A stretch of DNA of 64,000 nt, from contig CANHOA010000005.1 in assembly GCA_947462255.1 (NCBI GenBank), forward strand, positions 1-64,000, in the 5' to 3' direction. The position numbers and the translations under genes were made by a program. The first letter of the stretch is position 1; every line of letters starts with the position of its first letter. The stretch comes from Flavobacteriales bacterium. Its GTDB lineage: Bacteria > Bacteroidota > Bacteroidia > Flavobacteriales_D > Crocinitomicaceae. Positions 7,528 to 18,164 of this stretch are shown here, one piece after another. The notes under the pieces are model-generated. The model was not told the origin of the DNA, made no database searches, and saw only the letters and a list, made by a program, of their open reading frames with translations.

Positions 7528-9315
7528 ATGAGTACATTTACCAATATGAGAAAAAACCTAATCATAGCCGCTATTGCTTTAACGAGTACAATTTACAGCC
7601 AGAAAAACACTTGGCAACAAAAAGCAGATTATTCGATAACAGCAAGTTTAGACGACCAAAAAGGCTTGGTCAAGGGAGAAGAAACGATTGAATACAGCAA
7701 TCAATCCAATGACAGTCTTTCCGAAATCTATCTACACCTTTATTGGAATGCCTTTAAAAAAGGTAGTCATGCATTTACTGTTTTCGGAAATGACCAATCG
7801 GAAATGGATGCAAGCGATTTTGGTTCAATTACCCTTTCGGAAATAAAGATTAATGGGCAAAGCTATACTGCAGAGGTATTTGAATCAATTGGAAAGATTA
7901 AATTAAAATCCCCCCTTGCCCCTTTAACAAAAGCGCGAATATCGATAACATTCATTGCTCAAATCCCAGCATGTTTAAATAGAGCAGGGAAAAATAATAC
8001 TGCAGGAACTGATTTTACACTGACACAATGGTACCCTAAAATTTGTCGTTACGATGCGCAAGGGTGGCATACAGACCCTTATCTCGGACGAGAATTTGCC
8101 GGGACATTCGGCAACTTCAATGTTACGATTAACTGCAATAAGCGCTTTGTAATTGCCGGTACTGGCTTACTTTCAAATAAATCATATACCGCCAATGGGT
8201 GGGTTGATAAACAAAAAGAAAGCGCAAATGGCGATGTTGCACAATGGATATTTACAGCCGAAAACGTCCATGATTTTGCTTGGGCAGCGGATGCAGAGTG
8301 GATCCATAAATCGATACGAATTGATTTAATTGATTTTCATTTTTTTTACCACAAAGAATATGAAGAACAATGGACAACCTTAACGGATAAATGGAAAGAA
8401 GCCTATGCCATTTGCAAAGAAGAATTCGGCACCTACCCCTATCCTCAATTTTCATTCATCCAAGCTGGTGAAGGCTACATGGAATATCCTATGTGTACAA
8501 TGCTTGAAGCAAGTCGAATGGATTTTTTTAATACCGCTTGCCACGAATTTATGCACAACTACTTTTATGGCATATATGGTAGCGATGAAAACCTACACCA
8601 CTGGATGGATGAAGGTGTAACGTGTTATGCGGAATCGCGGATATCTTCTGGCGGCGAGAAAAAAAGCCATACAGATGAAGCTATTAGTTCATACGAGTTT
8701 ATGCGTGCAATGTATCCTGAAGAACCTATTGCTACGGCAGCAAATCATTTTGATTATGATTATGCCTATTATAACGCAGCCTATTTTAAAGGCCAATTAT
8801 TTCCAGAATTAATCCGCTATATTATTGGTGATAATAAAATGAAGCAAGGATTTCACCGATATTACACCAATTGGAAATTCAAGCACCCTGAACCAAACGA
8901 TTTTGTAAAAACATTTGAAGACGTTAGTCAAATGGAACTAACATGGTTTCAAAACTATTGGTTAAACACGACTAAAACCATCGATTTTGGTATTGACAGC
9001 ATTAGAAAATCTAAGAATGGATTACTTTTTAACATTACAAATGCTGGAGTCCCAATGCCCATAGAGTTTATGGTAGAATTGAAAGACGGGTCGATAAAAT
9101 ACTACTATATCCCAATAGATTTAACGAACAACGTAAAAACTGATTTCTATCGACCAACCGAAACCTTAGCGAAATGGTCCTTCGTAGAAAAAACCTATTC
9201 TATCTTATTACCTGGTGTTTCTTTAGGAAATGTTGCCAAAATAAGTTTAGATCCAGATGGATTTTTGCCAGATATTGCAAAAGAAAACAACGTTTGGCCT
9301 AGAGAAGAGGAATAA
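7528..9315 (+). CDS. M1 family metallopeptidase
   Basis: Zinc motif HEFMH...E (HEFMHNYFYGIYGSDENLHHWMDEGVT), signal peptide. Confidence 0.9.
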   Translation: MSTFTNMRKNLIIAAIALTSTIYSQKNTWQQKADYSITASLDDQKGLVKGEETIEYSNQSNDSLSEIYLHLYWNAFKKGSHAFTVFGNDQSEMDASDFGSITLSEIKINGQSYTAEVFESIGKIKLKSPLAPLTKARISITFIAQIPACLNRAGKNNTAGTDFTLTQWYPKICRYDAQGWHTDPYLGREFAGTFGNFNVTINCNKRFVIAGTGLLSNKSYTANGWVDKQKESANGDVAQWIFTAENVHDFAWAADAEWIHKSIRIDLIDFHFFYHKEYEEQWTTLTDKWKEAYAICKEEFGTYPYPQFSFIQAGEGYMEYPMCTMLEASRMDFFNTACHEFMHNYFYGIYGSDENLHHWMDEGVTCYAESRISSGGEKKSHTDEAISSYEFMRAMYPEEPIATAANHFDYDYAYYNAAYFKGQLFPELIRYIIGDNKMKQGFHRYYTNWKFKHPEPNDFVKTFEDVSQMELTWFQNYWLNTTKTIDFGIDSIRKSKNGLLFNITNAGVPMPIEFMVELKDGSIKYYYIPIDLTNNVKTDFYRPTETLAKWSFVEKTYSILLPGVSLGNVAKISLDPDGFLPDIAKENNVWPREEE

Positions 9316-9324
9316 AATTGGTGC

Positions 9325-10203
9325 TTAGTACGAGCTTGTTGTACCTCCAATATTTTCAATTGGATGCCAAGTAGTTTTTAATTCTAAACAATCAGAAATA
9401 TAATAAAGACCTTGCGATTTTTCACTCGACCAATCTGCATTATAGGTAAATTTTCGTTTTAGATTGTCCACTGCAGCTTTTGCTGTTTCAATCTCTAGGC
9501 TTCCTAATGACTCAGAGATTAAGGCATTAACATCCATATGAGAAGCCAATACTGGCAATAACTCCTCTGTATTTCCTGTTAAAATATTTACCACTCCACC
9601 TGGGACATCAGATGAATTTAGCACTTCAGCAAACGTGATGGCACATAATGGCAACTTTTCTGAAGCAATTAGAACAGCCGTATTTCCACTACAAATTGCG
9701 GGAATTAACAAGGATACAAGGCCGATAAGCGATGTCGTTTGCGGCGCTAACACACCCACAATACCCATTGATTCGCAGGTGGTAAAATTAAAATGAGAGG
9801 AGCTAACCGGATTTACAGCACTCAAAACTTGATTGTACTTATCGCACCATCCAGCATAATAAACAATTCGATCAATCGCAAGAATTACTTCTTTTTCCGC
9901 TTCTGCTTTTGTGCTGCCTTGTTTCTGAAGCTCCAAAATAAATTGCTCCTTCCTTCCTTCAAGCATTTCTGCGATGCGATAGATAATTTGTCCGCGATTA
10001 AAGGCAGAACGTTCAGACCAAGACCCAAATGCTTTGCGAGCTGCTGTAACAGCATTTCGCACATCTTTTCGAGATGATAAACACATGTTCCCAATGCCCT
10101 CACCTGTTTTATTTACTGGCGTATAATAACGGCCTGATTCAGTTCTAGGAAAAGCTCCGCCGATATAAATCTTATATGTTTTTAAAATTTCCACACGATT
10201 CAT
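9325..10203 (-). CDS. Truncated aldehyde dehydrogenase-family protein (N-terminal domain only)
   Basis: ALDH N-terminal/NAD-binding similarity (IYIGGAFPRTESGRYY, GNTAVLIASEKLPL) but ends without the catalytic Cys region. Confidence 0.75.
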   Translation of the reverse strand: MNRVEILKTYKIYIGGAFPRTESGRYYTPVNKTGEGIGNMCLSSRKDVRNAVTAARKAFGSWSERSAFNRGQIIYRIAEMLEGRKEQFILELQKQGSTKAEAEKEVILAIDRIVYYAGWCDKYNQVLSAVNPVSSSHFNFTTCESMGIVGVLAPQTTSLIGLVSLLIPAICSGNTAVLIASEKLPLCAITFAEVLNSSDVPGGVVNILTGNTEELLPVLASHMDVNALISESLGSLEIETAKAAVDNLKRKFTYNADWSSEKSQGLYYISDCLELKTTWHPIENIGGTTSSY

Positions 10204-10218
10204 TTGAATAACAATTAA

Positions 10219-11697
10219 TTAAACTTTCATTTTTAAATAAGCACCCAATCCGTGTAAACCACCTTCACGACCAAATCCACTTTCTTTATACCCCCCAAAT
10301 GGAGAAGTTGGATCAAATTTATTATAGGTATTTGCCCAAATAACTCCTGCACGTAATTTCGTTGTTAAATTAAATATACGAGAGCCTTTATCTGTCCATA
10401 CGCCAGCAGCTAATCCATAGGGTGAATTATTGGCTTTTTGAATGACCTCATCGACCGTTCGAAAAGTTTGAATACTCAAAACAGGACCGAAAATTTCTTC
10501 TTGAGAAATGGTACTCGACTGTGCCACATTTATAAAAATCGTTGGGCGACAAAAATACCCCTTACTTGGTAATTCACAGGCGCTTTGATATATTTCAGCT
10601 CCTTCAGCGATTCCAATTTTAATGTATTTTTCAATGGTTGTTAGCTGTTCCTTTGAATTTATGGCACCAATATCTGTGTTTTTATCGAGGGGATTTCCCA
10701 AATACAAACTATCCATGCGGTGTTTTAATTTCCGAATGACCAAATCTGCAATGTTTTCTTGTACAAAAAGCCGAGAACCAGCGCAGCAAACGTGTCCTTG
10801 ATTAAAAAATATGCCATTTATAATCCCTTCAACCGCTTGATCGATAGGAGCATCATCAAAAATAATATTAGCGGATTTGCCTCCTAATTCCAAGGTGGCT
10901 TTTTTTCCTGTACCAGCAATCGCCCGTTGGATGATTTTTCCGACGTTGGTTGATCCAGTAAAAGCAATTTTATTTATGTCCGGGTGATTTACAATGGCCG
11001 CACCTGTATCACCGTGACCTGTAACGATATTTACAACACCTGGGGGAAGACCTGAGGCTTTTATTATTTCAGCTAATTTTAATGCTGTCAATGAAGTCGT
11101 TTCTGCTGGTTTAAGAACAACCGTATTGCCCGCTGCTAAAGCAGGAGCAATTTTCCATGCAGCCATCAGAAGTGGGAAATTCCATGGAATAATTTGACCC
11201 GCTACACCAAGTGCCTCCATTGGCTGATTAGGAAAAGCATATTCTAACTTATCTGCCCAACCAGCATAATAAAAAAAGTGATTGCAGGCCAAAGGCACAT
11301 CAATGTCCCTTGCCTCACGAATTGGTTTTCCAGCATCCAAAGTTTCTATTACAGAGAGTTCTCTCGCTTGTTCTTGCATCAGTCGCGCAATGCGATAAAT
11401 GTATTTTGAACGCTCTTTTGGGGTCGTTTTTGACCAAACATCTTGGTATGCTTTTCGAGCAGCCTTAACCGCCAAATCAACATCTTTATCATTCGCCCAA
11501 GCGATTTCGGACAGAACTTCTTCTGTAGCAGGATTCGTTGTTTTGAAATATTTTTTAGAGGTCGGTTTTACCCACTCATTGTTTATAAACAATTCATATC
11601 TCGGTAAAATCGTAATATGGGAAGTGCTTTCTAATGAAGGAGAATAATCCCAACTAGGTGCTTGTTTTTTGGTAGTGCTTTTAGCCATATCAATCAA
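10219..11697 (-). CDS. Aldehyde dehydrogenase family protein
   Basis: IIPWNFPLLMAAWKIAPALAAGNTVVLKPAE, ELGGKSANIIFDDA, FFNQGHVCCAGSR. Confidence 0.93.
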   Translation of the reverse strand: MIDMAKSTTKKQAPSWDYSPSLESTSHITILPRYELFINNEWVKPTSKKYFKTTNPATEEVLSEIAWANDKDVDLAVKAARKAYQDVWSKTTPKERSKYIYRIARLMQEQARELSVIETLDAGKPIREARDIDVPLACNHFFYYAGWADKLEYAFPNQPMEALGVAGQIIPWNFPLLMAAWKIAPALAAGNTVVLKPAETTSLTALKLAEIIKASGLPPGVVNIVTGHGDTGAAIVNHPDINKIAFTGSTNVGKIIQRAIAGTGKKATLELGGKSANIIFDDAPIDQAVEGIINGIFFNQGHVCCAGSRLFVQENIADLVIRKLKHRMDSLYLGNPLDKNTDIGAINSKEQLTTIEKYIKIGIAEGAEIYQSACELPSKGYFCRPTIFINVAQSSTISQEEIFGPVLSIQTFRTVDEVIQKANNSPYGLAAGVWTDKGSRIFNLTTKLRAGVIWANTYNKFDPTSPFGGYKESGFGREGGLHGLGAYLKMKV

Positions 11698-12601
11698 TTG
11701 TAAAATAATCTGAAGATTGATAAACTCCCGTTTCCAACTTCATAATTTGCATTAAAACATCATTTGCCAAACTACTGGCTCCGAATCTAAACCAATCGTT
11801 GTTTAGCCAATTGTTTCCTAAAATTTCCTTCACCATTACTAAATTATGTAAGGCTAATTTTGAGGTGGATATCCCTCCTGCAGGCTTCATTCCTATCATA
11901 ATACCAGTAGAATCATAATAATCTTTGATCGCCATTAACATGGTATAAGTAACCTGCATTGTAGCTGCTGGCTGAATTTTTCCGGTGGATGTCTTTATAA
12001 AATCCGCTCCCGCATATATCGCAATATCACTTGCTTTTCGAACACTATCCAAGGTACACAGCTCACCAGTTTCGAGAATAACCTTTAGTCGTGCTTTACC
12101 GCAAGCTTCTTTTATTGCTGCTATTTCATCAAATACAAAATTATATTCTCCCGCTAAAAACTTTCCGCGAGAAATAACCATGTCAATTTCATCTGCTCCT
12201 TCATCTACTGCAAATTTAGTGTCCGCTAATTTTACAGCCCGAGTAGATTGCCCAGATGGGAAAGCAGTAGAAACAGACGCTACTTTCACTGATGTTCCTA
12301 AAAGTGCTGTCTTGGCCGTTTTAACCATAGAAGGAAAAACACATACTGCCGCTACGGTTGGTAAATTAGGATACGAATCATGCAGGTGATGCGCCTTGTA
12401 ACACATTTGTTTTACTTTGCCAGGAGTATCTTTACCCTCTAGGGTGGTAAGATCAATCATGCTCAGCACTAAATCTAACCCTTGACGTTTTGATTCATTT
12501 TTAATGCTTCGAGATTGAAAACGAGCGACGCGCTCTTCAACACCAACTTTGTCAACTGAAGGTGATATAGGAATATTAGTAAAAGATGTAGGAACTTTCA
12601 T
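11690..12601 (-). CDS. deoC: Deoxyribose-phosphate aldolase
   Basis: DIAIYAGADFIKTSTGKIQPAAT Schiff-base lysine motif, GMKPAGGI. Confidence 0.92.
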   Translation of the reverse strand: MKVPTSFTNIPISPSVDKVGVEERVARFQSRSIKNESKRQGLDLVLSMIDLTTLEGKDTPGKVKQMCYKAHHLHDSYPNLPTVAAVCVFPSMVKTAKTALLGTSVKVASVSTAFPSGQSTRAVKLADTKFAVDEGADEIDMVISRGKFLAGEYNFVFDEIAAIKEACGKARLKVILETGELCTLDSVRKASDIAIYAGADFIKTSTGKIQPAATMQVTYTMLMAIKDYYDSTGIMIGMKPAGGISTSKLALHNLVMVKEILGNNWLNNDWFRFGASSLANDVLMQIMKLETGVYQSSDYFTID

Positions 12602-12676
12602 AATTATCTTAGAGATATTGATTCAAAGATAAAGAAAAGTAATAGAAAAGAAAATTAAGACAAAGAAATCAAGGAC

Positions 12677-13045
12677 TTAATCCTTATCGTCGTCATCGTC
12701 TTTGTCAACATCAGGCTTATCATATTCGTCCTCCTCTTCATCTGAATCATGGTCTTTTTCATCATCCATATCATCATCTTTGATCTCGTCCTCTTTATCT
12801 AAATCATCATCAAAGTCATCATCACTATCTTCTGAAATGATTTTCACCTTTACCTTTGGCTTTACTATTTTAACTAAATAGATAATTTCATCCGTGTCCC
12901 ATATTAATGCATCTAACACTTCACCGGTAGGCGTTTTAATAGTGGTTAGGTGATTAATATATCCGTCCGGAAATTCTTTTAGAATTTGTTTCTTTTGCTC
13001 AATCGAAAGCTTATCATAACTAATTATCGACCTTCTTTTTGTCAT
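12677..13045 (-). CDS. Small protein with highly acidic Asp/Glu-rich C-terminal tail
   Basis: 122 aa; globular N-terminal ~70 aa followed by about 50 residues dominated by D/E/K. Confidence 0.75.
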   Translation of the reverse strand: MTKRRSIISYDKLSIEQKKQILKEFPDGYINHLTTIKTPTGEVLDALIWDTDEIIYLVKIVKPKVKVKIISEDSDDDFDDDLDKEDEIKDDDMDDEKDHDSDEEEDEYDKPDVDKDDDDDKD

Positions 13046-13240
13046 AAAAATTTATTCTTTTATCAATACTTAATTCGACAAAATTAATTTTTTTGATAAT
13101 CTAACATACAAAGTTTTAAAAAAAAATAAAAAAAAATGAACGATTGGGGTGTATTCTTTGTTCTAACAAACTTAAAATGTCGAAATTAATCTTAAATAGA
13201 CGCTTTATCAATAGTTAATTTTATCTTTGAAGCTATAATT

Positions 13241-14596
13241 ATGTCAAAACAGAAGAGTGCTTTTTTTTGTCAAGAATGTGGATTCGAGGCGCCTAAATGG
13301 CTGGGGAAATGCCCCTCTTGTTCCTCATGGAATACTTTTGTAGAAGAGATTATATCCACCTCAAAAAGCGCATTGCCTTTTTCGGTTGATTCAAGAAATT
13401 CAAAGCCAACGCTCATTAATGAAATTCAACACCAAGAGGAGAATAGAATTCCCCTCATTGATTCGGAATTAAACCGGGTACTTGGTGGCGGATTAGTAAA
13501 GGGTGCCCTTGTTTTAATTGGAGGGGAACCCGGAATAGGGAAATCAACCCTAATGCTTCAAATGGCTATTGAAGAGCCCTTGAGTATACTCTACGTCTCC
13601 GGCGAGGAAAGCGAACAGCAAATTAGAATGAGGGCCGAACGAATCGGTATTAAAAATAACAATTGCCAGCTTTTAACGGAAACAAATTTGATTAACATCC
13701 TGAATCACGCAAAATCTATAATGCCTCAAGTACTCATTATTGACTCGATTCAAACTTTATTCTTTTCTTCCATTGATAGCTCTCCAGGAAGTGTTTCACA
13801 AGTACGTGAATGCACTGCACAACTGCTTCGCTTTGCGAAAGAAACAAACGTTCCTGTGTTTTTAATTGGACATATTACTAAAGATGGATCGATTGCAGGC
13901 CCAAAAGTTTTAGAGCATATGGTGGATGCCGTTCTTCAGTTTGAAGGAGATCGAAATCATGTGTATCGTTTATTGCGGACAGTGAAAAATCGCTTTGGAT
14001 CAACGAATGAGTTAGGAATCTATGAAATGCAAGGAACAGGATTGCGCGTTGTAGATAATCCCTCAGAAATTTTAATTACCAATAGTGACGGAACCTTAAG
14101 TGGTATTGCCATTGCTACGACCATTGAAGGCATGCGCCCACTCCAAATTGAAGTGCAAGCGCTTGTGAGTTCTGCAGCATACGGCACTCCACAACGCTCA
14201 TCAACAGGTTATGATGCCAAGCGGCTAAATATGCTTTTGGCGGTGATGGAAAAGCGTTGCGGATTTAAATTAGCAGCAAAGGATGTTTTTTTGAATATCG
14301 CCGGGGGAATAAAAGTGGATGACCCTGCAGTAGATTTGGCGGTAACAATGGCCGTATTATCCTCTAATGCGGATATGCCCATACCACAAGGGATAACTTT
14401 CGCCGCAGAACTAGGTCTTTCTGGTGAGGTAAGGCCCGTCAATCGAGCTGAAATACGAATTCAGGAAGCTCAAAAGTTGGGATATAAATCAATTTTTATT
14501 TCAAAATATACCAAAGGCATTACCATTTCCGACTTCAAGATCAAGGTTATTCTTTGTGAAAAAATTGAAGATGTGGTTAGGAAAGTATTTTCCTAA
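13241..14596 (+). CDS. radA: DNA repair protein RadA
   Basis: CxxC...CxxC zinc finger, Walker A GGEPGIGKSTL, KNRFG motif. Confidence 0.96.
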   Translation: MSKQKSAFFCQECGFEAPKWLGKCPSCSSWNTFVEEIISTSKSALPFSVDSRNSKPTLINEIQHQEENRIPLIDSELNRVLGGGLVKGALVLIGGEPGIGKSTLMLQMAIEEPLSILYVSGEESEQQIRMRAERIGIKNNNCQLLTETNLINILNHAKSIMPQVLIIDSIQTLFFSSIDSSPGSVSQVRECTAQLLRFAKETNVPVFLIGHITKDGSIAGPKVLEHMVDAVLQFEGDRNHVYRLLRTVKNRFGSTNELGIYEMQGTGLRVVDNPSEILITNSDGTLSGIAIATTIEGMRPLQIEVQALVSSAAYGTPQRSSTGYDAKRLNMLLAVMEKRCGFKLAAKDVFLNIAGGIKVDDPAVDLAVTMAVLSSNADMPIPQGITFAAELGLSGEVRPVNRAEIRIQEAQKLGYKSIFISKYTKGITISDFKIKVILCEKIEDVVRKVFS

Positions 14597-14625
14597 GGTA
14601 TACCCTAAAAAACGCAATTTAAAGC

Positions 14626-15303
14626 ATGGCTAAATTAATTCTCATACCAACACCAATAGGAAATTTAGAAGATATTACCTTGCGTGCCATTCGGATATTA
14701 GGAAGTGCACAGGTTATCTTTGCAGAAGATACTCGGGTGACCAAACGCTTATTATCACATCTAAACATATCAAATACTGTTGTTTCTTTTCACAGTCAAA
14801 ATGAACACCGCTTATTGGATCGGGTTATTGACAAGATTCAAGAGGTAGAAACCGCAGTATTAGTCTCAGATGCTGGAACACCTGGTATTTCTGACCCTGG
14901 ATTTTTATTAGTTCGCGCTTGCATTGAAGCGGGAATTCCCGTGGAATGCTTGCCTGGGCCAAGTGCCTTTGTACCAGCGCTTGTCGCGAGTGGATTACCT
15001 TGCGATAAGTTTGTATTTGAAGGTTTCCTCCCTCACAAAAAAGGAAGGCAGACAAGACTTACCATACTAAGCAAAGAAAGTAGAACAATTGTTTTATACG
15101 AATCTCCGCACAGACTTATAAAGTGCCTCGGACAGATTGTAGAATATTTTGGTGCCGAACGAAAAATATGTGTTTGTAGAGAAATAACAAAATTTTATGA
15201 GGAATTTGCACGAGGGACAGCACAGGAAGTCCTATTGCATTTTCAACAAAAAGAAGTGAAAGGAGAAATCGTAATCATCATAGGTGGAAATTTAGAGGAT
15301 TAG
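14626..15303 (+). CDS. rsmI: 16S rRNA (cytidine(1402)-2'-O)-methyltransferase
   Basis: LILIPTPIGNLEDITLRA, VSDAGTPGISDPG, CLPGPSA. Confidence 0.95.
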   Translation: MAKLILIPTPIGNLEDITLRAIRILGSAQVIFAEDTRVTKRLLSHLNISNTVVSFHSQNEHRLLDRVIDKIQEVETAVLVSDAGTPGISDPGFLLVRACIEAGIPVECLPGPSAFVPALVASGLPCDKFVFEGFLPHKKGRQTRLTILSKESRTIVLYESPHRLIKCLGQIVEYFGAERKICVCREITKFYEEFARGTAQEVLLHFQQKEVKGEIVIIIGGNLED

Positions 15304-15405
15304 TGGATCGCTTTCTTTTCGCCAATAAATATAATAATGCCATAAAAGTGAAAAACAAAAGGCAGAAATAGAATCTACATTTTAAAATTGCGCTAATTTT
15401 ACCCT

Positions 15406-16524
15406 ATGCAATTTTCCGCAGTAATTGGACAAGCAGCCTTAAAAGAACGGCTTATCCGAGAAATAAATTCAGAAAAAATTAGCCATGCAAAGTTATTTGC
15501 TGGTAAAAACGGCCATGGGAGTTTGGCAATGGCTTTAGCATATAGTATGTATTTACTATGTGACAATAAGCAAGAAAAAGATAGTTGTGGGTCTTGTCAC
15601 TCATGCAAACAAATGTCTGACTTTGTACATCCAGATGTTCATTTTGTATTTCCGGTAATCTTAGCAAACAAAGTTATTTCAAATGCTCATTTAAAAGAAT
15701 GGCGAGAACAACTTAAAGAAAGCACATACTTCGATTTGCTTCATTGGACCAATATAATTGATACGAAAGAACGAAAGCCTGTAATCGGTACAGAAGAAAG
15801 TATCGACATCCATAAAAAATTAAGTTTGATGTCATACCAAGGCAACTATAAGGTAATGATTATATGGTGTGCAGACGAAATGAACGCTACGTGTTCAAAC
15901 AAAATATTAAAGATTTTAGAGGAGCCGCCTCCCAAAACACTTATTATTTTAGTGACTGAACAGCCTCAAAAATTACTACCAACGATACAATCTCGTACTC
16001 AAGTAGTCATTATCCCCAGAATTTCTCAAGAGGACCTTAGCACGTATCTTTGTAATGAAAATTCGATTGAAGAGAGGATTGCCCAAACAATTGCTGGGTT
16101 TTCTGATGGAAATTTTATCAGAGCATTGGAATTAATTCAGGACGATGAATCAAATATTGCTTATCGAGATCAATTTATGAGCTTGATGCGCTGCACCTTC
16201 AAAAAAGATGTTATTGCCATGTTAGATTGGGCTGAAGATCTTGCAGCGGTTTCTAAAGAACGTCAAAAATTATTTATTTTATATAGCTTACACATGCTAA
16301 GGCAAAGCCTTGTGAAGAATTATATTGGGATGGATACCCTCCAAGTATCAGCAGAGGAAGCTACTTTTATTAATAGATTTTCCCCTTATATTTCAGGAAA
16401 TAATATCAGTGAATTTCTAAGCTGCTTTGATGAAGCCTATTACCGAATTGAAAGGAACGCCTTTGCAAAACTTCTTTTCACGCAACTATGTTTTCAATCC
16501 ATGAGATACATTCACCAAGCTTAA
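15406..16524 (+). CDS. holB: DNA polymerase III subunit delta'
   Basis: AAA+ clamp-loader family: IGQAALKERL, CGSCHSCKQ zinc motif, KILKILEEPPPKTLIILVTEQPQKLLPTIQSR. Confidence 0.88.
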   Translation: MQFSAVIGQAALKERLIREINSEKISHAKLFAGKNGHGSLAMALAYSMYLLCDNKQEKDSCGSCHSCKQMSDFVHPDVHFVFPVILANKVISNAHLKEWREQLKESTYFDLLHWTNIIDTKERKPVIGTEESIDIHKKLSLMSYQGNYKVMIIWCADEMNATCSNKILKILEEPPPKTLIILVTEQPQKLLPTIQSRTQVVIIPRISQEDLSTYLCNENSIEERIAQTIAGFSDGNFIRALELIQDDESNIAYRDQFMSLMRCTFKKDVIAMLDWAEDLAAVSKERQKLFILYSLHMLRQSLVKNYIGMDTLQVSAEEATFINRFSPYISGNNISEFLSCFDEAYYRIERNAFAKLLFTQLCFQSMRYIHQA

Positions 16525-16552
16525 TTTAGTACTTTTACAAAAAAACAATAAT

Positions 16553-17698
16553 ATGGGTTGTAGTTCATGTGGGTCAGATGGTGGAACACCAAGAGGCTGT
16601 AAGAATAATGGTACATGCAGCTCCGGAGGTTGTAATAAATTAGAAGTCTATGATTGGTTAGCCAATATCGCCTTGCCTTCCGGACAAAAAGTATATGATA
16701 TTGTAGAAGTTCGGTTTAAGAATTCTAGAAAAGGATTTTATAGAAATGCGGATCATATCGCATTAAGTGTTGGTGATGTGGTTGTAGTGGAAACTGCGCC
16801 AGGATATGATGTGGGAGTTGTTTCTGTGGTTGGAGAATTGGCGCGTATTCAAGTAAAAAAGAAAGCGCCTGGTTTTAAACCAATGGAAACAAGGAAAATT
16901 TTGAAAATTGCTACTCAAAAAGAAATTGATAGTTGGATAAAGGCTCGTTCTTTTGAACAAGAAACTATGAATCAAACTAGGGTAATGGCCCTAACGCTTG
17001 GTTTGGAAATGAAAATTTCAGATGTAGAATATCAAGCAGATATGTCTAAAGCACTATTTTACTATACCGCTGAAGGAAGAATTGATTTTAGGCAGCTCAT
17101 CAAAGATATGGCTGATAAATTTAAGGTCCGTATTGAAATGCGCCAAATAGGTTCCAGACAAGAAGCCGCTAGATTAGGGGGTATTGGCTCATGCGGCCGA
17201 GAACTTTGCTGCAGTACATGGCTTACGGATTTTAGATCCGTATCTACTTCTGCCGCTCGTTACCAACAATTATCGCTGAATCCTCAAAAACTTGCCGGAC
17301 AATGCGGAAAATTAAAATGTTGCTTGAATTATGAATTAGACATGTACCTCGATGCAATTAAGTCTTTTCCGAAAGCAGAAACGAAACTTAAAACAGAAAG
17401 CGGTGAGGCAATACATATTAAAACCGACGTGTTCAAGAGACTTATGTGGTTTGCAATTCAAGGTGAAAACGGACTAATCGCCTTAACACCCGAACAAGTA
17501 AAAAAAATACAAGAACTGAATGCAGCAGGAACAATTCCAAAAGATTTAAAGGCCTTTACCTATGTGGTAGAAAAAGAAGTGGAAATTGGATATGAAAATG
17601 TGGTGGGACAAGATAGTATTTCTCGTTTCGCAAATACCTCGAAAAATAAAAACAAAAATAAAAAGTGGAACAAACCTAAATTTGAACCAAAAAAATAA
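16553..17698 (+). CDS. ricT: PSP1 domain protein, RicT/YaaT family
   Basis: RQEAARLGGIGSCGRELCCSTWL...GQCGKLKCCLNYEL. Confidence 0.9.
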   Translation: MGCSSCGSDGGTPRGCKNNGTCSSGGCNKLEVYDWLANIALPSGQKVYDIVEVRFKNSRKGFYRNADHIALSVGDVVVVETAPGYDVGVVSVVGELARIQVKKKAPGFKPMETRKILKIATQKEIDSWIKARSFEQETMNQTRVMALTLGLEMKISDVEYQADMSKALFYYTAEGRIDFRQLIKDMADKFKVRIEMRQIGSRQEAARLGGIGSCGRELCCSTWLTDFRSVSTSAARYQQLSLNPQKLAGQCGKLKCCLNYELDMYLDAIKSFPKAETKLKTESGEAIHIKTDVFKRLMWFAIQGENGLIALTPEQVKKIQELNAAGTIPKDLKAFTYVVEKEVEIGYENVVGQDSISRFANTSKNKNKNKKWNKPKFEPKK

Positions 17699-17701
17699 AT
17701 A

Positions 17702-18163
17702 ATGAAAAAATTAGTTGGGCTTGGTCTTATCGCATTAGCTTTATTAGCGTGCAACAAAGTGCCAGTATACAATTCGTCCTATCATTTTAAAAATAATACG
17801 TGGTCAGAAAAGATTCGTCCTACATTTACTGTGTCCATACCTGACACTGTAAACAGCTATGATTTCACCCTAACCATTCGTACCACCACAGATTATAAAT
17901 TCAACAATCTTTGGATTTATTTGACAACAAAAACTCCCTTTAAGCAAATTATTCGGGAGCCTTACGAAATTAAAACATGCTACCCAAATGGAGCTTGGAT
18001 TGGAAATAATACCGGTTCTATCGTTGAACATAAACTTGTTTTCAAACGAAGGAAATTACCTCAAGCCGGTAAATATACCTTCATCGTTGAACAAGGTGTT
18101 GTCCAAAAATCACTCGACGAAGTGATGGATTTAACTTTTGATGTTTCAAAATCAGAGAATTAA
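17702..18163 (+). CDS. gldH: Gliding motility lipoprotein GldH
   Basis: Lipobox ALLAC, GldH-type sequence, directly downstream of the PSP1 gene. Confidence 0.88.
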   Translation: MKKLVGLGLIALALLACNKVPVYNSSYHFKNNTWSEKIRPTFTVSIPDTVNSYDFTLTIRTTTDYKFNNLWIYLTTKTPFKQIIREPYEIKTCYPNGAWIGNNTGSIVEHKLVFKRRKLPQAGKYTFIVEQGVVQKSLDEVMDLTFDVSKSEN

Positions 18164-18164
18164 T

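Noticed and set aside
11985-12389. 134-aa + ORF
   Set aside because: Antisense to deoC, which is fully supported by motifs.
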